Shown in pieces: positions 1-11,559 of a stretch of 64,000 bases of DNA. Source of the DNA: Wujia chipingensis (GTDB taxonomy: Bacteria > Bacillota > Clostridia > Lachnospirales > Lachnospiraceae); the NCBI RefSeq assembly GCF_014337155.1, contig NZ_CP060632.1, forward strand, positions 875,001 through 939,000, read 5' to 3'. Made by a program: the position numbers and the translations under genes. The notes under the pieces are model-generated. The model ran no database searches. It saw only the letters and a program-made list of their open reading frames with translations, and was not told where the DNA came from. Numbering within the stretch: position 1 is the first letter of the stretch; the number at the start of each line of letters is the position of its first letter.

Positions 1-2734
<2,734 letters not shown>

Positions 2735-2814
2735 AGAGGTTTTGAGAACGGAAAGATGATTTGTTAAGAGGTTAGATATAAGATCTTTGTATGAAGTTCT
2801 GAAGGTACAGAAAG

Positions 2815-2839
2815 AAAAGACCGATGAGGTCTTTTTTTT
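2815..2839 (+). terminator. rho-independent terminator of the rRNA operon
   Basis: Stem AAGACC, loop GATGA, stem GGTCTT, followed by a run of eight T. It lies about 80 nt after the 23S 3' end. The 80 nt between the two contain no 5S rRNA. Confidence 0.85.
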
Positions 2840-2851
2840 GTGCCATTTAAG

Positions 2852-2880
2852 TTGACAGTACGTAGTGAATTTTATAAAAT
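2852..2880 (+). promoter_or_regulatory. sigma-A-type promoter for the GGDEF/EAL pair
   Basis: -35 TTGACA at 2852-2857 and -10 TAAAAT at 2875-2880 with 17-nt spacing, placed between the rRNA terminator and the first EAL gene. Confidence 0.75.
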
Positions 2881-2930
2881 AATATTAAGTATTTTTAAAA
2901 TATGAAATGATATGATTTGGGGTGTTTATA

Positions 2931-5216
2931 TTGAAATATATATTCTTTGGGAGTTTGGTTATCTTATTGATTCCCCTCTTATTTTGTATATATACAGTAC
3001 AACGGATAGAAAAAAACGCTTTACGGAATTCGGTGTTTGGATTACTGCTTTCACAGACAGGAATGGTTATGCTGTATGGTATGGCGTTGATGACAGTCGA
3101 TGAGAAGCTGGCATTGTTTTTTTATGCACTTTTTTATTTTTGTGTAGATTTTATGACGTTGTTGCTGTTTATTTATAGTCGTGTATATGCTGACACCTAT
3201 CGGCATAAAGTATGGATGCGTCCGGTAACGTATATCCTGTTGCTTACAGATGCGATTGTGTTATTTTCAAATCTTAGAGTGCAGAATGTATTCCATGTGG
3301 CTCCGATGACAGACCAGTTCGGTAATGTTTATTATGGTGTAAAAAGCTATGGTATCTTGTATGGGGTTCATACATTGATTTGTTATGCATTTGCTGCGGC
3401 ATGTCTGATTGTTCTGCTTGTCCGCAGGTCAAAATGCCCAAGAATTTTTCAAGTAAATTATTCTTCGATCATTATTACGCTTATATTGACCGCAATTGCA
3501 AATATTATGTTTTTCAAGTTTGAATTCATTTACGATTTTTCATTGATCGGATATACCGCATTATGTTGTGCAATCACTTATTTTACATTCTTTCATATTC
3601 CGGCGGGCCTTGTAGAAAAAATGCTGGCCTTGTTTATTAAGACTATCGATGACGGAGTTGTCTGTTATGATGTAAAAGGGAAATGCATTCATGCAAATGA
3701 ACAGGCAAAGAAGATTCTTCATGTGTCTGAGCTTTCTGCACTTGATAAAAAGTTGCAGGGCTGGCTGAATGGAAAAAATCTTCGGGATATTCATGATATT
3801 GCATGGAAAGAACAATTTCGAATAGATGGAAAAGTACATTTCTTTCAGTTTCAATATAAGAAGATGATATATGAGAATCACGAGATTGGAAGCTTTTTTT
3901 TGTTACATGACCGAACGGAAGAAGTGGAGCGTGTGAAATCTGAACAGTATAAGGCAAACCATGATGCATTGACAGGTATTTATAATCGGGAATATTTTTA
4001 TGAGTGCGCAGAACAGATGTTACGGGAGAATTCAGATACGGCGTTTTATATTGTTTGTAGTGATATCCGTGATTTTAAGATTGTGAACGATGTATATGGA
4101 AGTAAAAAGGGGGATGATATTTTAATAAAACAGGCAGAAAGTCTGAAACAGAAAACTCCGGCAGGTTGTATTTATGGGCGGTTGGCAGGTGACCGGTTTG
4201 CACTGCTTTTGCCAAAGGAATTATTTCAGGAAAACATATTTCGACGGGAGATTTCGCGAATTGAGCATATAGAAGGTAATTCCAGTTTTAGGCTGCGTAT
4301 GTATATGGGAATCTATGAAGTAGACGATAGGAATACACCGGTTGCAGTTATGTGTGACCGGGCTATTATGGCAATCAAAACCATCAAGGATGATGTTTCA
4401 AACCGTATCAGCTATTATGATAAGGAGCTGCGGGAGACTGCACTCAAGGAACAGGGAATTATCAGTCAGTTCCATGATGCGTTAGAGGGCGGACAGTTCT
4501 GCTTTTATATTCAGCCACAGATATCTGCGGACGGTGTTGTGCGTGGTGGAGAAGCACTGGTTCGCTGGATTCATCCAGAGCGTGGTATGATTCCGCCGGG
4601 AGAGTTTATTGAGCTGTTTGAGCGGACCGGTCTGATCAGTGAGTTGGATCGTTACATATGGGAGAAAGCCTGTATCCAGCTTCGCGACTGGTGCAGACAG
4701 GGACATGCAGATTTTTATTTGTCAGTAAACATTTCACCACGTGATTTTTATTATATGGATATCTATAAAGTGTTTACTCAACTGGTACAAAAGCATGGCT
4801 TCGAAGCGAAGAATCTTCATCTGGAAATCACGGAAACGGCAGTCATGTCGGATACGAAAAAAGTAATCCGTCTGGTAAACAAACTGCGGCAGTATGGGTT
4901 TAAGGTGGAGATGGATGATTTTGGAAGCGGATATTCTTCTTTGAATATGTTGAAGGATATCAAGATGGATACAATCAAACTGGATATGGGATTTTTACGT
5001 AAGACCAGAAATAATGAACGAAGTATGTCAATCGTAAGCAATGTTATTCATTTGTCGAAACGACTGGGGATGGAGGTTGTTACCGAGGGAGTAGAAACCA
5101 GGGAACAGGTGGATGCATTAACCATGATGGGGTGCGATGTATTTCAAGGATATTATTTTGCAAAACCAATGTCGGTTTGGGATTATGAAGACAAATATAT
5201 TTCAACCGAAGGATAG
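2931..5216 (+). CDS. membrane GGDEF-EAL protein, probable c-di-GMP phosphodiesterase
   Basis: About 761 residues. The first ~220 form a block of seven or so hydrophobic helices resembling the 7TM sensor region of histidine kinases. Then come a PAS-like segment (~225-330), a GGDEF domain (~340-500) and an EAL domain (~510-760). The GGDEF signature reads AGDRF, so diguanylate cyclase activity is unlikely. The EAL domain keeps EALVRW, the LEITET block, DDFGSGYSSL and TEGVE, so hydrolysis of c-di-GMP to pGpG is likely. I chose the TTG at 2931 because GGGGTG lies 6 nt upstream; an in-frame GTG at 2922 is the alternative. It is followed after 11 nt by a paralogue with the same architecture. Confidence 0.9.
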   Translation: MKYIFFGSLVILLIPLLFCIYTVQRIEKNALRNSVFGLLLSQTGMVMLYGMALMTVDEKLALFFYALFYFCVDFMTLLLFIYSRVYADTYRHKVWMRPVTYILLLTDAIVLFSNLRVQNVFHVAPMTDQFGNVYYGVKSYGILYGVHTLICYAFAAACLIVLLVRRSKCPRIFQVNYSSIIITLILTAIANIMFFKFEFIYDFSLIGYTALCCAITYFTFFHIPAGLVEKMLALFIKTIDDGVVCYDVKGKCIHANEQAKKILHVSELSALDKKLQGWLNGKNLRDIHDIAWKEQFRIDGKVHFFQFQYKKMIYENHEIGSFFLLHDRTEEVERVKSEQYKANHDALTGIYNREYFYECAEQMLRENSDTAFYIVCSDIRDFKIVNDVYGSKKGDDILIKQAESLKQKTPAGCIYGRLAGDRFALLLPKELFQENIFRREISRIEHIEGNSSFRLRMYMGIYEVDDRNTPVAVMCDRAIMAIKTIKDDVSNRISYYDKELRETALKEQGIISQFHDALEGGQFCFYIQPQISADGVVRGGEALVRWIHPERGMIPPGEFIELFERTGLISELDRYIWEKACIQLRDWCRQGHADFYLSVNISPRDFYYMDIYKVFTQLVQKHGFEAKNLHLEITETAVMSDTKKVIRLVNKLRQYGFKVEMDDFGSGYSSLNMLKDIKMDTIKLDMGFLRKTRNNERSMSIVSNVIHLSKRLGMEVVTEGVETREQVDALTMMGCDVFQGYYFAKPMSVWDYEDKYISTEG

Positions 5217-5227
5217 GGGAGATAGGA

Positions 5228-7507
5228 TTGAAGAGTGCGATGTTAGCGATTATGCTGATTATGATTGTTTTGTTGGTATATCGCATTATTATGATCAAGC
5301 AGATAGAACAGACACAGGTTGCGAAGGATGTGGTACGGCTTCATACTGTAGCTGCATCAACCATTTTGTTTTATGCCATGACGATTCTGGATATCAATGA
5401 TACAGTTGCATTGGCGTCGTATGGCTTGTATTTTTGGTGCAGTGATTTCCTGTTGATATTGTTTTTTATTTATATTAATGATTTTACACAGGAGACGTTT
5501 GTCAACAAACGTGGAGGTTTAATCCTTGGGATATTGATAGCGATTGACGGGATTCTGTGTGGCATTAATGTATATAATCAGATGTTATTTTCGGTTGTAT
5601 TATCCGGAGATAAAGCAGAGGGATATTATTACAAAGTCACCTCAAGAACGTGGCTTTATTCATATCACAAGTTGTTCGTGTATATGTTTGCGGTTATGAC
5701 ATTTCTGCTGTTAGCTTATGAAATCTATAAGGCGGCACGAATTTATGTGAAACAGTATTATGCAATTTTGTATTGCTTTTTGCTGATGATTGCAACAAAT
5801 GTTGTTTATGAGGTGCTCAACCTGGAGTTTGATTACTCCGTGTTATTTTACGGAATTACCGCTGCCGGCATCTATTATATTACATTTCAGTATGTGCCGA
5901 AGGGGTTGGTGGAGAAAACACTTGTTATGGTGGTACAAAATTTCACAGATGGTGTTGTCTGCATGGATATCAAAGGACGATGCATCTATGCCAATGTGTA
6001 TGCCAGACAGGTATTTCATGTAGATAAAGATACTCGTGTGATCGAGAACTATTACCGGTCGTGGAAGGGTGATCGCAAACCGGAAGAAATCGAGGAATGC
6101 AGTTGGCAGGGCGAGACAGAAATCAATGGTAAACAGAATTTTTTTGCTGCACGATATCGGGGAATCTGGGATGAAGACAACCGTTTTATCGGTTGTTATT
6201 ATGTACTGCATGATGAAACAGAACATCGGAAAAAACTGGAGGAAGAACGCTACAGGAGTAATTATGATTCGCTGACAGGTCTGTTCAACCGTGAGCATTT
6301 TTATGAAACTGTTGAGCAGCAGATCGTCGCAAATCCAAATGTAAAGTATAGCATTCTGTGTGCGGATATTCAGAACTTTAAGATCATCAACGATGTGTTT
6401 GGAATTGAGCGTGGCGACGCGGTGTTACGGTCTCTGGCAAACATGTTCCGAAATCTGGCGACGGGCGATACAGTACTGGCGAGACTTTCGGCAGATCGAT
6501 TTGCAGTCTGCGTGCGCGATGAGAAGCTCAACCATGAGCGATATTTGGAGGAATTGGATCTGATTAGCCATATTGGAGATAATAATTCTTACCACGCACG
6601 GATTTATACCGGAATCTGTCCAATCCGGAACATCAAAACACCGATATCTGTCTACTGTGACAGGGCATTTCTGGCAATTGAATCGATTAAGGGGGATTAT
6701 CAGCAGTCCATTGCATATTATGATGATGAATTGCGAAAACAGATGCTGGAGCGACAGCATATGGTCAGTGATTTTCGCTCTGCAATAGCAAAACAGGAAT
6801 TTCGGCTATATTTGCAGCCACAGGTAGATGAGCAGGGAACGATGCTTGGCGCGGAGGCATTGGTGCGCTGGTTCCGTCCGGTGCATGGCATGATGCTGCC
6901 GGAGGAGTTTGTCGATGTGTTTGAAAAATCCGGTCTGATCAGCGCGATGGATCAGTATGTATGGGAGCTTGCCTGTAAGGAGTTGCAGCGTTGGAAAGCG
7001 ATGGGAAAAGAGCAGTATTACATATCGGTCAATGTATCACCGAAGGATTTTTATTTCTTAGATATTTATACAACTCTGACAACTCTGGTGGAATGTTATG
7101 AGATTGATCCGGATAAGCTGCGTCTGGAGATTACAGAGACGTCCGTCATGAAAGATGCGAATAAACATCTGGCGTTGATCGATGATCTCCGGACATATGG
7201 GTTCCGTGTGGTGATGGATGATTTTGGACGTGGATACTCGTCATTGAATATGCTGCAGGACATGAATCTGGATGCAATCAAGATTGATATGGAATTCCTG
7301 CGGAGAAATGAAGATCCGGAGCGTAGCCGGATGATTCTGGAAATGGTACTGAATCTGGCAAAGGAGCTGGATATCCATGTAGTGACAGAGGGCGTCGAAC
7401 AAAAAGACCAGCTTCAGTATATGCAGGAGCTTGGATGTACATTGTTCCAGGGCTACTATTTTGCAAAACCGATGCCGGTCAATCAGTTCGAGAAAACTTA
7501 TTTTTAA
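5228..7507 (+). CDS. membrane GGDEF-EAL protein, paralogue of the preceding gene
   Basis: 759 residues with the same layout as its neighbour: N-terminal multi-helix membrane sensor, PAS-like segment, GGDEF domain and EAL domain. The GGDEF signature is SADRF, even more degenerate, so the domain is probably regulatory (for example GTP binding). The EAL catalytic blocks EALVRW, LEITET, DDFGRGYSSL and TEGVE are intact. It starts at a TTG with GGGGAG upstream, 11 nt after the first gene, so the pair is an operon and a likely tandem duplication. The gene ends 1 nt before the convergent ABC-F stop codon; I see no hairpin there. Confidence 0.9.
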   Translation: MKSAMLAIMLIMIVLLVYRIIMIKQIEQTQVAKDVVRLHTVAASTILFYAMTILDINDTVALASYGLYFWCSDFLLILFFIYINDFTQETFVNKRGGLILGILIAIDGILCGINVYNQMLFSVVLSGDKAEGYYYKVTSRTWLYSYHKLFVYMFAVMTFLLLAYEIYKAARIYVKQYYAILYCFLLMIATNVVYEVLNLEFDYSVLFYGITAAGIYYITFQYVPKGLVEKTLVMVVQNFTDGVVCMDIKGRCIYANVYARQVFHVDKDTRVIENYYRSWKGDRKPEEIEECSWQGETEINGKQNFFAARYRGIWDEDNRFIGCYYVLHDETEHRKKLEEERYRSNYDSLTGLFNREHFYETVEQQIVANPNVKYSILCADIQNFKIINDVFGIERGDAVLRSLANMFRNLATGDTVLARLSADRFAVCVRDEKLNHERYLEELDLISHIGDNNSYHARIYTGICPIRNIKTPISVYCDRAFLAIESIKGDYQQSIAYYDDELRKQMLERQHMVSDFRSAIAKQEFRLYLQPQVDEQGTMLGAEALVRWFRPVHGMMLPEEFVDVFEKSGLISAMDQYVWELACKELQRWKAMGKEQYYISVNVSPKDFYFLDIYTTLTTLVECYEIDPDKLRLEITETSVMKDANKHLALIDDLRTYGFRVVMDDFGRGYSSLNMLQDMNLDAIKIDMEFLRRNEDPERSRMILEMVLNLAKELDIHVVTEGVEQKDQLQYMQELGCTLFQGYYFAKPMPVNQFEKTYF

Positions 7508-7508
7508 C

Positions 7509-9434
7509 TTAAGCGAGCAGGGTTTCCCATGTCTCGTAAAGTGCGGAGAGCGTTTCTTCCAGCTCTTCGCGCTTTTTTGATAGCTCGCCGAGTTTGGCAG
7601 AGTTTGTTGCGTATTCAGGATTTAAGAATTCCTCGTCAATCTGCGCAATCGCTGCCTCTGTTTCTTCAATTTTTTGTTCTGTTTTTTTGATATCGTTTTC
7701 TTTCTTACGAAGTCGTGCCTGTTCTTCCTTCTGCTTTTTGTAATCATCTTTGCCGGAAGGAGTGGCAGAAGGTGCTGTTGAGGTGTCTGCGGAAGCATCC
7801 GTCTGTTTCGGTGCAGCCGCCTCGTACACCTGATCCTTGTGACTTTCGTAATAATCGTAATTCCCGATAAAGCTGTAAAGCTGTTCGTCCTTTAATTCCA
7901 GAATCCGGGTTGCAATCCGGTTGATGAAATAACGGTCATGACTGACAACAAATACGGTTCCGGTATAGCTGCGGATCGCATCCTCCAAGATACCCTTGGA
8001 CTGGATATCCAGATGGTTTGTCGGCTCATCTAGGATTAAGAAATTGGCAGGGGAGAGCATGAGCTTGGCAAGGGACACACGTCCACGCTCGCCGCCGCTT
8101 AAATCTTCAATCTTCTTAAATACGTCGTCCCCGGTAAATAAAAAGGCTGCCAGTACATTTCGGATTTTTGTGTTGGTCAGATCCGGGTAGGCATCGCTGA
8201 TCTCCTCGAAGATCGTCTTATGCAGGGAGAGTACCTGATGCTCCTGGTCGTAATAGCCGATATGGACGCGCGAGCCAAGGGCAATCGTTCCGGCGTCCTT
8301 CGGTACAAGATGATTGACCATCTTTAAGATCGTGGTCTTTCCGGTTCCGTTTCCGCCGATCAGGGCAACCTTTTCGCCGCGCTTGATATCAAAGTCAAGA
8401 TCTTGGAACAGACAGTTTGTGCCGAAGGATTTCGCCAGATGCGTGACGGTTAAGACGTCATTCCCGCTTTCCACAGATGGCTCTAAGGTAAGCCGCATCT
8501 CGGAGGCAACCTCGGTCGGCTTGTCTAAGACTTCAATCTTATCTAACATCTTTTCACGGCTTTCCGCACGTTTGATGGACTTCTCACGGTTAAATTGCTT
8601 GAGTTTCGTGATGACAGCTTCCTGATGCTTGATTTCCTGCTGCTGGTTTAAGTAGGCCTTCATCATATTGGCACGGATCTCTGCGCGCTTGGATGCAAAG
8701 TAGGTGTAGTTTCCGTGGTAGACGGTTGCCTTTTTGTTGTCGATTTCTACGATCTGCGTTGCAATCCGATCAATGAAATAGCGGTCATGGCTGACCACAA
8801 TCACACTACCAGGATAAGAGGACAGGAAAGACTCGAGCCATGAAATACTTGGCATGTCTAGATGGTTTGTCGGCTCATCGAGGATGATGATGTCCGGGCG
8901 TGTCAGAAGCAGACGTCCCAGTGCGATTCGCATTTTCTGACCACCGGATAATGTATTGATATGGCGGTCATAGTCCTCCGGACCAAAACCGAGTCCTTTT
9001 AAAACGCCTGTAATCTCACTCTCATAAGAATACCCATTGTCGCGGTCGTATTTGCTGCTCAGGCGGTTGTAGGTCTCTAAGATCTTCTCTAATTCTTCGC
9101 CTTCTGCATGCTTCATATCCTGTTCTAAACGGCGGATATTCGCCTCTAAATCAAGGATGTACTGTTTGGTTGCAAGCATTTCGCCATAGATCGTGTTGTC
9201 AAAGGAGATATCCTGATGCTGGGACAGATACCCAATCGTGGTATCCTTGGCAATCACGACCTGTCCGCTGTCGGCGGATTCTTCGCCCATGATAATCTTT
9301 AGGAGCGTCGTTTTTCCAGAGCCGTTGATACCGACAATGGCGATCTTTTCTTTCTCGTTGACATGGAAGTTGATATCCTTCAAAACTTCCTTTGTGCCGA
9401 ATGCTTTTGATATATTCTGGCATGCTAACAGCAT
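7509..9434 (-). CDS. ABC-F family ATPase (YdiF-like)
   Basis: 641 residues with two ABC ATPase domains in one chain and no membrane segments, the ABC-F arrangement. Members act on the ribosome E-site as translation or resistance factors. Walker A motifs GINGSGKTT (~residue 37) and GGNGTGKTT (~357), signatures LSGGQ and LSGGE, and Walker B ILDEPTNHLD twice are all intact. A charged linker (~240-300) and a C-terminal coiled-coil tail (~570-641) match the longer YdiF-type proteins. The start ATG follows AGGAGG by 8 nt. Which subfamily it belongs to, and whether it gives antibiotic resistance, cannot be told from sequence alone. Confidence 0.92.
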   Translation of the reverse strand: MLLACQNISKAFGTKEVLKDINFHVNEKEKIAIVGINGSGKTTLLKIIMGEESADSGQVVIAKDTTIGYLSQHQDISFDNTIYGEMLATKQYILDLEANIRRLEQDMKHAEGEELEKILETYNRLSSKYDRDNGYSYESEITGVLKGLGFGPEDYDRHINTLSGGQKMRIALGRLLLTRPDIIILDEPTNHLDMPSISWLESFLSSYPGSVIVVSHDRYFIDRIATQIVEIDNKKATVYHGNYTYFASKRAEIRANMMKAYLNQQQEIKHQEAVITKLKQFNREKSIKRAESREKMLDKIEVLDKPTEVASEMRLTLEPSVESGNDVLTVTHLAKSFGTNCLFQDLDFDIKRGEKVALIGGNGTGKTTILKMVNHLVPKDAGTIALGSRVHIGYYDQEHQVLSLHKTIFEEISDAYPDLTNTKIRNVLAAFLFTGDDVFKKIEDLSGGERGRVSLAKLMLSPANFLILDEPTNHLDIQSKGILEDAIRSYTGTVFVVSHDRYFINRIATRILELKDEQLYSFIGNYDYYESHKDQVYEAAAPKQTDASADTSTAPSATPSGKDDYKKQKEEQARLRKKENDIKKTEQKIEETEAAIAQIDEEFLNPEYATNSAKLGELSKKREELEETLSALYETWETLLA

Positions 9435-9476
9435 GATAAATTCCTCCTGCGTGTTTCGAACAAATTCTACCAGTGC

Positions 9477-9505
9477 ATTTTATCAAAAAGCGGGAGGACT
9501 TTCAA
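9477..9505 (-). promoter_or_regulatory. promoter for the ABC-F gene
   Basis: Read on the minus strand: TTGAAA-N17-TAAAAT, about 45 nt upstream of the start codon and divergent from the promoter at 9513. Confidence 0.7.
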
Positions 9506-9512
9506 TCATACA

Positions 9513-9541
9513 TTGAAATAAGCACGAAAAAATGGTATACT
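9513..9541 (+). promoter_or_regulatory. promoter for the apbE-dnaE run
   Basis: TTGAAA at 9513-9518 and TATACT at 9536-9541 with 17-nt spacing. The start site would be near 9548. Confidence 0.75.
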
Positions 9542-9600
9542 AAAACATAATTATGCGAACAAATGTTTTGAGAATTTCCATGAAAAAGGAAGTGAAGGTT

Positions 9601-9831
9601 TTGTTATTTGGGAAAACAAGTCAGGCAAAAAAAGAGATAGAAGCACTGTTTCATGAAGTGCAGATCAATCTGGAGAACAACTACAAGGATCTGGCGATTT
9701 CTGCGCGGAAGCAGGCGGAGGTAAAGCTGGCTGAATATCAGGCAGCCGGGGAGCTAAAGGAAAAGGAATATAAGAAATTAAAAGAGCAGCTCGACGAATA
9801 TACAAAACGAATGGAAGGATATCATCATTGA
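9601..9831 (+). CDS. small coiled-coil protein of unknown function
   Basis: I do not recognise the family. The product is rich in Lys and Glu with a strong helix and coiled-coil pattern from about residue 10 to the end, no membrane segment and no cysteines. The start is uncertain. The ATG codons at 9553 and 9580 have no ribosome binding site and 9553 lies only about 5 nt from the predicted transcript start, whereas the TTG at 9601 has AGGAAG 8 nt upstream; other genes here also use TTG. It ends 1 nt before apbE, so the two are probably co-translated. Confidence 0.6.
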   Translation: MLFGKTSQAKKEIEALFHEVQINLENNYKDLAISARKQAEVKLAEYQAAGELKEKEYKKLKEQLDEYTKRMEGYHH

Positions 9832-9832
9832 T

Positions 9833-10915
9833 ATGCAGCAGGGAATTGGTAGAAAAATAGTGATTGCGGTCGGCATGCTTGTAGTTGCAGGACTTTTGAT
9901 CGTACTGTACCAGTGGGGGAATGCACGGGAGGATACATCAAAGGACAGGCAGCTTGCCGATGGACAGACGACGTACAGCTTCGCGATGGGAACATCGGTG
10001 TCGGTCAGTCTGTATGGGACACAGGATACGGAGTATGCAAAGATTGAACAGGCAATCAAAGACTTAGATGAGCAGGAGATATCATGGCGGCAGGAGGGCA
10101 GTGCCTTATATAAGCTGAACCACACATACACAGCGGGAGAAGCGGCAGAGGTTTCGGATACCTTGTATCTGGCGCTGACGCAGGCGTATAACATATGCCG
10201 GGGCAGCGAGGGCGCGTTAGACATCACGATCCGTCCACTGGCAGATCTCTGGAATATCGAGTCCGCGACCGAGGAGGATTTCCGCGTCCCGACAGATACA
10301 GAGATCAAAGATGCACTTGCAAAGACCGGATATGAGGCAGTGACAATCGGTGAATCGAAGGACGTGACGATCAGCAAGCCGGATATGGTGCTTGATCTTG
10401 GCGCAGTCGGCAAGGGATTTGCACTGGATATTGCAGAGCAGATATTAAAAGAGGATGCGGTAAGCGGCGGAACAATCAGTGTCGGTGGAAGCATACTTGT
10501 GTATGGCGCAAAAAAGGACGGCAGTTCATTTCGGGTAGGCATCCGTGATCCGCAGGGTGACGCAGAGGATATGATCGGTTATTTGGAATTTGCTTCGAAC
10601 AGTAACACCTGTGTATCCACCTCCGGTGATTATGAAAAGTTTATCGAGAAGGATGGTACGAGGTATCATCATATTTTAAATCGTACAACCGGATATCCGG
10701 CGGAGTCAGGACTTGCTTCGGTGACAGTTGTATGCCAAAATGGCTTGTACAGCGATGCATTGTCGACGGCATGCTATGTGCTTGGCTATGAGAAGTCTTT
10801 GCCGTTGTTGCAGAAGTACAAGGCAGAGGCAGTATTTATTGACAAAGAAAATCAGGTGACTGTGACGGATGGACTGAAAGAACAGTATCATGCGGCACAG
10901 GCTGCACAGAAATAA
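9833..10915 (+). CDS. apbE: FAD:protein FMN transferase
   Basis: 360 residues. ApbE-family enzymes attach FMN to Thr of flavoproteins such as Rnf/Nqr subunits on the outer face of the membrane. One N-terminal hydrophobic helix (~6-25) acts as signal or anchor; no lipobox Cys is seen. Family blocks present are FAMGTSVSVSLYG (~48), DLGAVGKGFALDIA (~186), GGTISVGGSILVYG (~206) and a C-terminal block with NRTTGYPAE and SDALSTACYVLG. It lies in a tight run with the small coiled-coil gene upstream and a DUF5662-like gene downstream. No flavoprotein target lies in the window. Confidence 0.92.
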   Translation: MQQGIGRKIVIAVGMLVVAGLLIVLYQWGNAREDTSKDRQLADGQTTYSFAMGTSVSVSLYGTQDTEYAKIEQAIKDLDEQEISWRQEGSALYKLNHTYTAGEAAEVSDTLYLALTQAYNICRGSEGALDITIRPLADLWNIESATEEDFRVPTDTEIKDALAKTGYEAVTIGESKDVTISKPDMVLDLGAVGKGFALDIAEQILKEDAVSGGTISVGGSILVYGAKKDGSSFRVGIRDPQGDAEDMIGYLEFASNSNTCVSTSGDYEKFIEKDGTRYHHILNRTTGYPAESGLASVTVVCQNGLYSDALSTACYVLGYEKSLPLLQKYKAEAVFIDKENQVTVTDGLKEQYHAAQAAQK

Positions 10916-10933
10916 AATAGAAGGCGAAAAGAG

Positions 10934-11551
10934 ATGTTAAAAATGAAGTGGCTGGAACATTTAAAGACGATTACTGCACATAAGATTATGGTGATGCGGC
11001 ATTGCTTTGCGGTTGGATTGTATAAGCAGGGACTGTTGCACGACCTGTCCAAATATTCATGGACGGAGTTTTCGATGGGCGCGAAATACTATCAGGGAAA
11101 CCGCAGCCCGAACGATGCAGAGCGTGAGGATAAGGGATACACCTCTTCGTGGCTGCACCACAAGGGAAGAAACAAACACCATCTGGAGTACTGGGTGGAT
11201 TACAATGTTGACAGAAGCGATACAAAACATTTGCTGGTTGGCTGTAAGATGCCGAAGGAATATGTGATTGAGATGTTCTGTGACCGTGTGGCAGCCTGCA
11301 AGATTTACAACAAGGAAAATTATTATGAGAAGCAGCCACTCGATTATTATATGAATGGCAGATCGAGACGTCTGCTGCATCCGGATTCCGCGAAGCTTCT
11401 GGAGAAGTATCTGAATATGCTTGCGAGAAAGGGCGAGGCTTATACCTTTCGTTATATTCATAATTATGAGGTGATTCCGCTGCGTCGGAAGAAGCTTGCG
11501 AAGTATCTGCCATTTTTGAAATATTTGTTTCCGTATGGAGAAGATTACTAG
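10934..11551 (+). CDS. DUF5662-like conserved protein
   Basis: 205 residues, resembling DUF5662 family proteins of Firmicutes, whose function is unknown to me. Visible features are a run of conserved His and Asp (HCFAVGLYKQGLLHDLSKYS near 22-40, WLHHKGRNKHHLEYW near 73-87) that recalls an HD-type metal site, and a basic C-terminus. The start ATG follows GGCGAAAAGAG. It sits 8 nt upstream of dnaE in the same operon. Metal binding is inference only. Confidence 0.75.
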   Translation: MLKMKWLEHLKTITAHKIMVMRHCFAVGLYKQGLLHDLSKYSWTEFSMGAKYYQGNRSPNDAEREDKGYTSSWLHHKGRNKHHLEYWVDYNVDRSDTKHLLVGCKMPKEYVIEMFCDRVAACKIYNKENYYEKQPLDYYMNGRSRRLLHPDSAKLLEKYLNMLARKGEAYTFRYIHNYEVIPLRRKKLAKYLPFLKYLFPYGEDY

Positions 11552-11559
11552 GAGATAAG

